A stretch of DNA of 6,054 nt from Clostridia bacterium (GTDB taxonomy: Bacteria > Bacillota > Clostridia > Oscillospirales > CAG-272). Positions 1 to 6,054 of this stretch are shown here, piece by piece. The position numbers were made by a program, and so were the translations under genes. The notes under the pieces are model-generated. The model saw only the letters and a program-made list of their open reading frames with translations, ran no database searches and was not told the origin of the DNA. How positions within the stretch are numbered: position 1 is the first letter of the stretch; every line of letters starts with the position of its first letter. Location: positions 1 to 6,054 of the forward strand of contig JAFYBI010000193.1 of the NCBI GenBank assembly GCA_017540285.1, written 5' to 3'.

Positions 1-1
1 G

Positions 2-1057
2 GTCTTTTCGAAAAAGCGCATCGTCAAGGACATCGGGACGATCTACCGGACGCTCAGGCAGATCGCGTACCGCGAGGAAGTGACGACCGACGTCCACTAT
101 ATGAGCATCGGGGAATACGCCGAAGCCATGAAAGCGCCGCACCGCATGGATCTGATGGTGAGCGCCATGACGAAAAACGGAAGGTGGCACTGCAATCAGA
201 AATGCGTGCACTGCTACGCCGCGGATCAGATCCATGCCGGGGAGGAGGAGCTTTCGACGGAATCCTGGAAGGAAATCCTCGATAAATGCCGCGAAGCGGG
301 GATCCCGCAGGTGACGTTCACCGGCGGCGAGCCGACGATGCGCGAGGATCTGATCGAGCTGATCCGTTATGCGCGGTGGTTCATTTCCCGCCTGAACACC
401 AACGGCATCCGCCTCACGAAGGAATATTGCCGCGCTCTCCGGGAAGCGGAGCTCGACAGCGTGCAGATCACGTTTTATTCCCACGATCGCCGGGTGCACG
501 AGCAGCTGGTGGGGGCGGTGCACTTTGACGAAACGGCAGCGGCCATCGACAACGCGCTGGCGGAGGGGCTCTCCGTGAGCATCAACACCCCGCTCTGCAC
601 CCTGAACCGGGATTATCTCCGGACGCTGGCCTATCTCCGCGAAAAGGGCGTGATCTACGTGACATGCTCCGGACTGATCACGACCGGGAACGCGGCGGGG
701 GAGGCTTCCGAACGCCTGCAGCTGAGCGGCGAAGAGCTGGAACAGATCCTCCGCGAAGCGGTGGCTTACTGCCATGAGAACGGCATGGAGATCGCCTTCA
801 CCTCGCCGGGATGGATCGCCCAGAGCGTTTTCGACGAGCTGAACATTCCGTCGCCGTCCTGCGGCGCATGCCTGTCCAACATGGCAGTCACGCCGGGAGG
901 CAATGTGGTGCCGTGCCAGAGCTGGCTTTCCGACGAGCCGCTCGGCAATATGCTGAAAGATGACTGGCAGACCATCTGGGAAAGCGCCGCCTGCGCTGCC
1001 CGCCGCGATGCCTCTGCCGAGATGACGGGCACGTGCCCGCTCAGGAGGTATTGCTGA
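2..1057 (+). CDS. Radical SAM/SPASM-type enzyme, 5' partial
   Basis: This is an iron-sulfur enzyme that would cleave S-adenosylmethionine and carry out radical chemistry in the cytoplasm. Counting from a GTG at base 80, the cluster motif C-x3-C-x2-C is at residues 38, 42 and 45 (CNQKCVHC), followed by the SAM-binding GGEP at 82-85. The C-terminal part carries C261-x2-C264, then C264-x9-G-x4-C279 and later Cys 305, 319 and 325, as in SPASM/twitch domains of peptide- and protein-modifying enzymes. The frame is open from base 2 to the GTG with coding-like sequence (26 codons, no stop, no ribosome site before the GTG), so the gene very likely starts upstream of the window and 352 codons including the stop are seen here. 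The stop overlaps the start of the Cys-tail protein gene, which is the likely substrate. The last residue is a Cys, so the usual closing Cys of a full SPASM domain are missing. The exact reaction is unknown; thioether formation on Cys is one inference. Confidence 0.88.
   Translation, partial: VFSKKRIVKDIGTIYRTLRQIAYREEVTTDVHYMSIGEYAEAMKAPHRMDLMVSAMTKNGRWHCNQKCVHCYAADQIHAGEEELSTESWKEILDKCREAGIPQVTFTGGEPTMREDLIELIRYARWFISRLNTNGIRLTKEYCRALREAELDSVQITFYSHDRRVHEQLVGAVHFDETAAAIDNALAEGLSVSINTPLCTLNRDYLRTLAYLREKGVIYVTCSGLITTGNAAGEASERLQLSGEELEQILREAVAYCHENGMEIAFTSPGWIAQSVFDELNIPSPSCGACLSNMAVTPGGNVVPCQSWLSDEPLGNMLKDDWQTIWESAACAARRDASAEMTGTCPLRRYC
1043..1048 (+). promoter_or_regulatory. Ribosome binding site of the Cys-tail protein gene
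   Basis: A perfect AGGAGG lies 8 bases before the ATG at 1057 and inside the end of the radical SAM gene. It decides the start: an earlier in-frame ATG at 1033 has no such site and would add eight residues ahead of the signal peptide. The TGATG stop-start overlap points to translational coupling of the two genes. Confidence 0.85.
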
Positions 1058-2361
1058 TGTTGAAGAATAACAGAAAGATCTTCGGCGCCTTCCTGTTCGC
1101 GGCGCTCATCCTGCTGGGCGCGGTCATGGCCGCCGAACCCGTGCTCGCCGCGGCTACCGACGAGATCCTGGATTTTATAATCACCGTGGATGTGAACGAG
1201 GACGCCTCGCTGGAGATGACCTATCACATCGACTGGAAGGTGCTGGACGACTCCATCGGCGAACTCGAATGGATCGACCTCGGCGTGCCGAACGATTACC
1301 ACGAGAATATCACGCCGCTCTGCGCCGCCATCGACCATATCGAAGACAACGGGAGCACGCTCGCCATCTGGCTGGACCGCCCATACGGCGAGGATGAGAC
1401 GGTCAGCATCGATTTCTCCATGACGCAGGATCACATGTATCAGATCGACAAGTGGGTCGCGGGAGAAACGGTATATACCTTTACGCCCGCATGGTTCGAC
1501 GGGATGGACGTCGACGCGCTCACCGTCCGCTGGAACGCGGAGAAAGCCGGAGCCTGGCAGCCGGACTGCGTGCAGGAGGACGGTTACCTGGTCTTTTCCG
1601 CGTCTCTTCGGGCAGGCGACCGGTATACCATGTCGGTCGTTTATCCGGGCGACGCCTTCCTGTTTGCCGAAGACCGGCAGGAGAACGAGAAGGGATATAC
1701 CGATTACGGTGAATACAGCGGCGGAAGCGGCGATACCCCCGGATTCACGGATGTGATCGGCGGTCTCTTCGGCCTTGGGTTTATCGCGATGATCGTCGCG
1801 GTCCCGATCCATCTCATCCGCCGATTCGTGAACTGGATCTCCGGCGGGACCGGCTTCGGATCCGAAAACGCGACGGAAAAGAAGATCGTCCGTACCAAGA
1901 TCGAGTATTATGAGACCTGCCCCGGCTGCGGCGGAACGAGGGAAGAGGGAAAGGATGTCTGCGCCTACTGCGGACGCGACATGGTCAAAAGCAAGGAAGT
2001 CGTTGAAGAAAGCGAGATCGAAAAGCCGGAGAATTACACGCGGGCGGGGACTTACCGCTACGGAAGCTCCCCGGATACCTATATCCGCGTCAATGTGATC
2101 AACGTGCCCGTCAGCCATCCCCGCTCCTCCCCGCATTCCGGCAGCTCGTCGCACCATTCGTCCTGTGCTTCGTCCTGCGCCTCGTCCTGTGCCTGCGCTT
2201 CGTCCTGCGCCTGTGCGTGCGCCTGCGCTTCCTCGGGACGCGCCGGATGCTCGGTCAAGGATCTCTTCCGGATGAACATCCACCGGAACCGTATCCGGGT
2301 CGACAGCCGGAAAGGGAAGAAAAACAGTCTCTGCGGTCCCGCGGCGCGGAATCCACGCTGA
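1057..2361 (+). CDS. Membrane protein with zinc ribbon and Cys-rich tail; putative radical SAM substrate
   Basis: I do not recognise this as a named protein. From the ATG at 1057 it has 434 residues: a signal peptide at about 1-31 (basic start, hydrophobic core, Ala-rich cleavage region); an acidic domain rich in beta strands, about 35-205; a Gly/Ser/Tyr linker; one membrane helix at about 233-254, followed by RR; a CPGC...CAYC zinc ribbon (Cys 288, 291, 302, 305); a charged linker; a Ser/His stretch; then nine Cys at 370-398 in a Cys-Ala-Ser repeat, ending in a GRAGCS motif; and a basic end. The overall plan (signal peptide, strand-rich outer domain, one helix, low-complexity tail) recalls DUF2207-type proteins, but that is only a resemblance. 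The signal peptide and positive-inside rule put the ribbon and tail in the cytoplasm, within reach of the upstream radical SAM enzyme, with which the gene is coupled. From memory and unchecked, similar Cys-Ala tails ending in GRAGCS occur in other Firmicutes proteins. Metal binding is an alternative role for the tail. Confidence 0.85.
   Translation: MLKNNRKIFGAFLFAALILLGAVMAAEPVLAAATDEILDFIITVDVNEDASLEMTYHIDWKVLDDSIGELEWIDLGVPNDYHENITPLCAAIDHIEDNGSTLAIWLDRPYGEDETVSIDFSMTQDHMYQIDKWVAGETVYTFTPAWFDGMDVDALTVRWNAEKAGAWQPDCVQEDGYLVFSASLRAGDRYTMSVVYPGDAFLFAEDRQENEKGYTDYGEYSGGSGDTPGFTDVIGGLFGLGFIAMIVAVPIHLIRRFVNWISGGTGFGSENATEKKIVRTKIEYYETCPGCGGTREEGKDVCAYCGRDMVKSKEVVEESEIEKPENYTRAGTYRYGSSPDTYIRVNVINVPVSHPRSSPHSGSSSHHSSCASSCASSCACASSCACACACASSGRAGCSVKDLFRMNIHRNRIRVDSRKGKKNSLCGPAARNPR
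2158..2229 (+). repeat. Degenerate tandem repeat encoding the Cys tail
   Basis: A 12-base unit, TCGTCCTGYGCY (Ser-Ser-Cys-Ala), begins at 2158, 2170, 2182 and 2200. The third and fourth copies are lengthened by extra 6-base TGYGCN (Cys-Ala) units. All copies stay in the reading frame. Cys codons alternate TGT and TGC and Ala codons vary, so the copies are not fresh identical duplications. The result is Cys spacing x3, x3, x1, x3, x1, x1, x1, then x7 to the last Cys of the cluster. Confidence 0.8.
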
Positions 2362-2425
2362 ACGGTGCGGCGGGCCCTGCGCGTCGGGCAGAAAAAATCT
2401 GTCACAGGAAAAGAGGATACATGCC
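2362..2425 (+). other. Short intergenic gap before the lyase gene
   Basis: These 64 bases hold no gene. I see no clear promoter. A small GC-rich inverted repeat (GCCC ... GGGC, about 2375-2390) is followed by a run of A, not T, so it is not a recognisable intrinsic terminator for the + strand. Read-through from the Cys-tail gene into the lyase gene is possible. Confidence 0.4.
2412..2417 (+). promoter_or_regulatory. Ribosome binding site of the lyase gene
   Basis: AGAGGA lies 8 bases before the ATG at 2426. An ATG at 2421 is out of frame and too close to this site, so 2426 is the chosen start. Confidence 0.65.
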
Positions 2426-4357
2426 ATGGAAAACACCCGTCTGACCGATTTCAAATTCTTTACCGAATGTCTCGACAGCACCGTTCCCGCGCTCGGAGAG
2501 CTTGCCGATCTCGCCGAAAAAGGAGATCTGGACGAAGCGAAGCGACGCTTTGCCGCATACGTCCGCCGGACTCTTCAACCGGACCGGTACCTCCGCGGCG
2601 AAAAGGAGAGACTCGAACCGCAGGCGGATCGAATCGCGGAGGCCTCCCGGATGGCGATGCGGCATACCTTTGTCTCCTGCCGGGTCCCCTATACCTTCGG
2701 CGAGACGATCGACTGGTGCGCGAATCCGACCTACAACAATTACTGCGAATGGCCCTGGCAGCTGAATCGCCACCCGGAATGGGTTTCGATGGCCGAGGAA
2801 TACATTCTCACAGGCGATGAGGCGATCCCCGCCGAATGGGCAAAGCAGTTCATGAGCTGGGCGATCCAGGCGCAGGTCCCCGAAAACGAGAGCGGCTTCG
2901 CCACGATATGCTGGCGCACGATCGAAGCCGGTTTGCGCGTGAAGCGATGGACGTATGTGATCCATGCCTTCCTCTATGCCATCGACGATGAGACGCTCAC
3001 CGTTTTCTGCAAATCGATCTGGGAACACGGCTGGCGTCTGAGGAATTTCTGCACCTCGCACAACTGGCTGATCATGGAGATGCACGGTCTCGCCCGCATC
3101 GGACTTTTCTACCCCTTCTTCCGGGAGAGCGCAGAGTGGCTGGCATACGCCCACGGCAGGCTGGAAGGAGAGATCGCGGCGCAGGTCTATCCCGACGGGA
3201 TGCAGTATGAACTCACGCCCGGCTATCACCAGGTCTGCGTCGGCAACTACGAAGATGTCGTCGATATGATCCGTCTGCACGGCAGCGAGGTGCCGCGGTA
3301 TCTGCTCGACGGGCTTGCACGGATGTACGCCGTCTACCCGAAGATTGCCGCCCCCGATTTTCGCACCCCGGCGGTCAACGACAGCGGCAGGGAAGACGCC
3401 GCACAGACGCTGAGGGCCGCGCTGCTCTATCTGCCCGACCGGGAGGATTTCCGCTATTTTGCCTCGGAGAGGGCGGAAGGGAAGCCTCCGGCATACACAT
3501 CGCTGCTGCTGGAATACAGCGGCATGGTCATATTCCGGTCTTCCTGGGAGAAGGATGCCCTCTGGGCGTATATGGACGCCTCCCCCTTCGGAAAGGCGCA
3601 TCAGCACGAGGACAAGCTCAGCGTGCAGCTCTGGGCTTTCGGTCACGAGCTGATGCCGGAAGCCGGTACCTTCGATTATGACACATCGGATATGCGCCGC
3701 TATGTGCTTTCCACCCGCGGACACAACACCGCTCGTATCGACGGCTTCGATCAGAACCGACGCGACGGTTACCGCTGGTCGCCGGAGGATATCCATAAAA
3801 AAGCGGATGTCCGTTTTGAGATCGGTGAGACCCGCGAGACGGCCGAAGCGTCGTATGAGGAGGGCTACGGGCCCGGCAAGATCCGGGTTCGTCACACAAG
3901 AAAGCTGATCTTTCTGAAGAGAGAACCCGCTCTGCCGCCGATGTTCGTCTCCGTCGACCGCTTTGAAGCCGAGGAGGAGCACAGCTGCGAGCTGATCTGG
4001 CACCTGCACGACAATCCGACGGTGCTGGTTTGCCGCTCCGTGCACAACACCTTCGGAGACGGCGTCGGCGTCACCGTCGCCTCTTCCTGCGGCGGCATGC
4101 AGGTATGGCGCGGCGTCAAGACCCCCGAATTTCAGGGCTGGCTGCCGAAGTTCGGCATCGGCGACGTCGAGCATTACGCCGTCCCGACGGTGCTGAACAC
4201 GTTCCGCTTCCGCAAGCCGCACAGGGTCGTGACCGTTCTCTGTCCCTACGCCGACGGCAATCCGCCGGTCCGGTCCGTCGAGGCGTCCGACGATTTCGGC
4301 GCGTCGGAATTTACGGTCGTTCTGAGAGACGGAAGCAGCGTCACGGTGCGGGAGTGA
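2426..4357 (+). CDS. Heparinase II/III-family polysaccharide lyase
   Basis: This 643-residue protein looks like a lyase that cleaves uronic-acid-containing glycans by beta-elimination. The N-terminal half is the helical toroid: an opening helix region with GDLDEAKRRF near 33-42, typical of the Hepar_II_III_N domain; a Trp-rich stretch at 97-120 with substrate-cleft character; WRTIEAGLR at 163-171; SHNWLIMEMHGL at 211-222 with the conserved Asn 213; and DGMQYELTPGYHQ at 257-269 with Tyr 267 and His 268. The C-terminal half is the beta-sandwich, with HQHEDKLS at 392-399 and GTFDYD at 414-419, matching the family's conserved His and Tyr region. There is no signal peptide, so it should act in the cytoplasm on imported oligosaccharides, unlike secreted heparinases. 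The next gene is a GH36 glycosidase that is also cytosolic, which fits a shared substrate. The family assignment is firm at superfamily level; whether it is PL12, PL15, PL17 or another family, and its substrate, cannot be read from here. Confidence 0.85.
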   Translation: MENTRLTDFKFFTECLDSTVPALGELADLAEKGDLDEAKRRFAAYVRRTLQPDRYLRGEKERLEPQADRIAEASRMAMRHTFVSCRVPYTFGETIDWCANPTYNNYCEWPWQLNRHPEWVSMAEEYILTGDEAIPAEWAKQFMSWAIQAQVPENESGFATICWRTIEAGLRVKRWTYVIHAFLYAIDDETLTVFCKSIWEHGWRLRNFCTSHNWLIMEMHGLARIGLFYPFFRESAEWLAYAHGRLEGEIAAQVYPDGMQYELTPGYHQVCVGNYEDVVDMIRLHGSEVPRYLLDGLARMYAVYPKIAAPDFRTPAVNDSGREDAAQTLRAALLYLPDREDFRYFASERAEGKPPAYTSLLLEYSGMVIFRSSWEKDALWAYMDASPFGKAHQHEDKLSVQLWAFGHELMPEAGTFDYDTSDMRRYVLSTRGHNTARIDGFDQNRRDGYRWSPEDIHKKADVRFEIGETRETAEASYEEGYGPGKIRVRHTRKLIFLKREPALPPMFVSVDRFEAEEEHSCELIWHLHDNPTVLVCRSVHNTFGDGVGVTVASSCGGMQVWRGVKTPEFQGWLPKFGIGDVEHYAVPTVLNTFRFRKPHRVVTVLCPYADGNPPVRSVEASDDFGASEFTVVLRDGSSVTVRE

Positions 4358-4462
4358 TCCGCATTCTCCGGGGAGGCCGTTCCCGGGATCAAACAGGATA
4401 ACCGATCCCTCTGCGGATCGCATGAAAACAGATGATTCACGGCATAGGCAAAGGAGGCGTCT
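4358..4462 (+). other. Intergenic gap with two weak hairpins
   Basis: These 105 bases separate the lyase and GH36 genes. An inverted repeat CCGGG/CCCGG (4368-4372 with 4382-4386, nine-base loop) and a perfect six-base stem CGATCC/GGATCG (4403-4408 with 4415-4420, six-base loop) are present. Neither is followed by a T run, so they are not convincing intrinsic terminators; they could affect mRNA stability or relative expression. No clear -35/-10 promoter is seen. Confidence 0.3.
4451..4457 (+). promoter_or_regulatory. Ribosome binding site of the GH36 gene
   Basis: AAGGAGG lies 5 bases before the ATG at 4463. It fixes this start against an out-of-frame ATG at 4432, which opens only an 86-codon frame. 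Confidence 0.8.
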
Positions 4463-6054
4463 ATGAAGAGAGACTATTCGAATCCCGCGGCGACCGCATG
4501 GTTCCGCGCCTTGATGGAAAACCCCGCGCGCTTTCCGTTCTGCTTCACCTTCGGCGGTACCGTCTACCGCGGGTTCGGCGATCCGCTCGTCCTTACGGAT
4601 TCTTCAGACACGACGGACGGCGCGAAGACCACCTGTTTCCGCACGTTCTCCGTGCCGGGCGGACTCACGCTGACGCTCAAAGCCGCGCATAATTCCGATT
4701 ACGGCGCGTCCGAGTGGACGGTCTGGTTTGAGAACACCGGAGACGAAGCGTCACCAGTCCTCACGGATGTCCATACCGTGCTTTCCTATGAGGGGAAATA
4801 CCCGACGCTGAAGGGCATCCTCGGCGATCATGTGTCGGCTTACCGTCCCTATTCCCTGAACCTCGCGGATACCCCCGCCGTGTTTGAATCGAACAGCGGG
4901 CGCGCGACGCATGTGAACTTCCCCTATTTCAATCTCGAAGCCGGGGACGGCGGCGTCCTGCTTGCCATCGGCTGGGCGGGAACATGGAGGGCAGAGTTTT
5001 CCGCGAAGGAAGACTCGACCGCCGTCCGGCTCCGCTCCGTCAACAACCTCTCCGTCAGACTCCTGCCCGGAGAAAAGATCCGGACCGCGCTGTTCGTGAC
5101 GATTCCGTACACGGTGCGCGACGAGCAGTACGCGACGAATCTCTGGCGCAGCTGGTTCGTAAAATACAATCTTCCGAAGGCGGACGGTGCCGGGGATTCG
5201 CTCGAACCCTTCTCCACCTGCTGCCTGTCCGGCGATACGGGGCTCCCGAACTCCGACGGTTCGATCTCGGAGCGGCACTTCACCTGGCGGCGCAGTCTCG
5301 AAAAGATGCTCGCGGAGGACGTCAAGGTCGACTTCCGCTGGATGGATGCCGGATGGTACGCCGCCCCGGACAATTCTTCGCCGGAGAGCGACTGGTGGGG
5401 GACCGTCGGGACCTGGACCTTTGATCCGCAGAAATGGCCGGGCGATACCTTCCGCGAATCGACGGACTTCGCGCGGGAACACGGGATGAAGACTCTTCTC
5501 TGGTTCGAGCCGGAGCGCGTCACGGATCCCGAAAACCTTGCGAAGAATTACGGCTATGACACGCGCTGGGCGATCCGCCGTCCGGGCGTCGGTTCGATCT
5601 CCAACAACATCGGCGACCCGGACTGCTATCGCTGGACGCTCGGGAAGATCACGGACACGCTGACGAAAAACCGGATCGAGATGTACCGCGAGGACAACAA
5701 CAGCGATCCCGCCGGCCTCTGGAAGCACCTCGACGCGCTCGAAGGCGAGGACCGCGCCGGGATCACCGAGTGCAAGTTCATCGACGCGCACTACCGCATG
5801 TGGGACGACATCATCGCCGCGACGACCTCCTTCGGCGGATGCGGCTTCGTCGACTCCTGCGCGTCGGGCGGCGGCCGGAACGATCTGGAATCCATGCGCC
5901 GGGGCGTTCCGCTTCTCCGCAGCGACGCGGACCGGACGTGGACCTCCCTCAGGCTCTCGATGTCCTGGGGCTTCAACCGCTGGATCCCGTTCTGCGGCGC
6001 GTCCACGAAGGAATCCGCCGGACAGCTCGAGGGCGGCAAGACGTCCGACGTCTA
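4463..6054 (+). CDS. GH36-family alpha-galactosidase-like enzyme, 3' partial
   Basis: The frame is open for 530 codons and runs off the window end. Residues about 1-230 form the N-terminal beta-sandwich expected in GH36. The (beta/alpha)8 barrel follows: DFRWMDAGWY at 290-299, KTLLWFEPERV at 343-353 (the GH36 W-x-E-P-E motif), EMYREDNN at 406-413 with the likely nucleophile Asp 411, and DSCASGGGRNDLESMRR at 464-480, followed by LLRSDAD with the likely acid/base Asp 488. GH36 enzymes are retaining glycosidases acting mainly on alpha-galactosides. The nucleophile motif has Arg-Glu-Asp-Asn-Asn where classic members have Lys-Trp-Asp-x-Asn; to my knowledge the DSCASGG form marks a GH36 branch whose specificity is less well defined, so the sugar could differ from galactose. 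There is no signal peptide, so it is probably cytosolic, working with the upstream lyase on imported oligosaccharides. The C-terminal part of the barrel and the final beta domain lie beyond the window. Confidence 0.9.
   Translation, partial: MKRDYSNPAATAWFRALMENPARFPFCFTFGGTVYRGFGDPLVLTDSSDTTDGAKTTCFRTFSVPGGLTLTLKAAHNSDYGASEWTVWFENTGDEASPVLTDVHTVLSYEGKYPTLKGILGDHVSAYRPYSLNLADTPAVFESNSGRATHVNFPYFNLEAGDGGVLLAIGWAGTWRAEFSAKEDSTAVRLRSVNNLSVRLLPGEKIRTALFVTIPYTVRDEQYATNLWRSWFVKYNLPKADGAGDSLEPFSTCCLSGDTGLPNSDGSISERHFTWRRSLEKMLAEDVKVDFRWMDAGWYAAPDNSSPESDWWGTVGTWTFDPQKWPGDTFRESTDFAREHGMKTLLWFEPERVTDPENLAKNYGYDTRWAIRRPGVGSISNNIGDPDCYRWTLGKITDTLTKNRIEMYREDNNSDPAGLWKHLDALEGEDRAGITECKFIDAHYRMWDDIIAATTSFGGCGFVDSCASGGGRNDLESMRRGVPLLRSDADRTWTSLRLSMSWGFNRWIPFCGASTKESAGQLEGGKTSDV

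Noticed and set aside
80..82. GTG at 80 as start of the radical SAM gene
   Set aside because: No ribosome binding site precedes it, and the same frame is open with coding-like codons back to base 2, so the gene probably begins upstream of the window.
1055..1060. TGA at 1055 followed by a Cys codon, suggesting selenocysteine read-through of the radical SAM gene
   Set aside because: The next codon after that Cys is another TGA, and the TGATG overlap with a perfect ribosome site explains the arrangement as normal stop-start coupling.
2260..2275. Possible frameshift: removing one C at 2268-2269 would end the Cys-tail protein as ...VKDLFG followed by TGA at 2273
   Set aside because: The current frame keeps GC-rich third positions for about 15 codons past this point, while the other two frames do not. 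The in-frame extension is therefore more likely real. Homologs would settle it.
2375..2397. Possible terminator after the Cys-tail gene (GC-rich inverted repeat beside six A)
   Set aside because: On the + strand the repeat is followed by A rather than T, and on the - strand the T run comes before the stem, so it fits an intrinsic terminator in neither direction.
766..2481. A 571-codon open frame on the - strand across the Cys-tail gene
   Set aside because: It overlaps three + strand genes, and its Arg/Gly/Ala-rich translation has no domain. It is opened by the codon bias of the + strand genes.
2402..4423. A 673-codon open frame on the - strand covering the whole lyase gene
   Set aside because: It is a mirror of a GC-rich coding sequence. 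Its translation shows no recognisable domain, while the + strand protein has clear family motifs and a ribosome binding site.
4423..4436. Possible CcpA (cre) operator, TGAAAACAGATGAT
   Set aside because: Only the left half fits the consensus; the central CG and the right half do not.
4751..5791. A 346-codon open frame on the - strand inside the GH36 gene
   Set aside because: The + strand frame from 4463 carries the full GH36 motif set, so this is a shadow.

Overview
The window is a GC-rich, densely coded stretch from a bacterium, with all four genes on the + strand. Strong AGGAGG-type ribosome binding sites, a GC-rich third codon position, and the gene mix (radical SAM enzyme, secreted or anchored protein with a Cys tail, intracellular polysaccharide lyase, GH36 glycosidase) suggest a high-GC Clostridia-type Firmicute from a gut or rumen-like habitat. 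That placement is inference; there is no rRNA or marker gene.

Layout: (1) bases 2-1057 hold the 3' part of a radical SAM enzyme with a SPASM/twitch-like C-terminus; its 5' end lies outside the window. (2) Bases 1057-2361 encode a signal-peptide-bearing, single-pass membrane protein with an extracellular domain, a cytoplasmic zinc ribbon and a striking Cys-rich tail. Its start overlaps the stop of gene 1 (TGATG). (3) Bases 2426-4357 encode a heparinase II/III-type polysaccharide lyase without a signal peptide. (4) Bases 4463-6054 encode a GH36-type alpha-galactosidase, cut by the window end and also without a signal peptide. There is no stretch over 300 bases without a gene; the two gaps are 64 and 105 bases.

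How they may work together: genes 1 and 2 look like an enzyme-substrate pair, in which the radical SAM/SPASM enzyme would modify the nine-Cys tail of its translationally coupled neighbour. This resembles a RiPP maturation system, but the 'core' is the tail of a full-size membrane protein rather than a short peptide. This is the most unusual thing in the window. Genes 3 and 4 form a separate theme: cytosolic breakdown of an imported oligosaccharide containing uronic acid and alpha-linked galactose (or a related sugar). No link between the two pairs is visible beyond shared strand and closeness.
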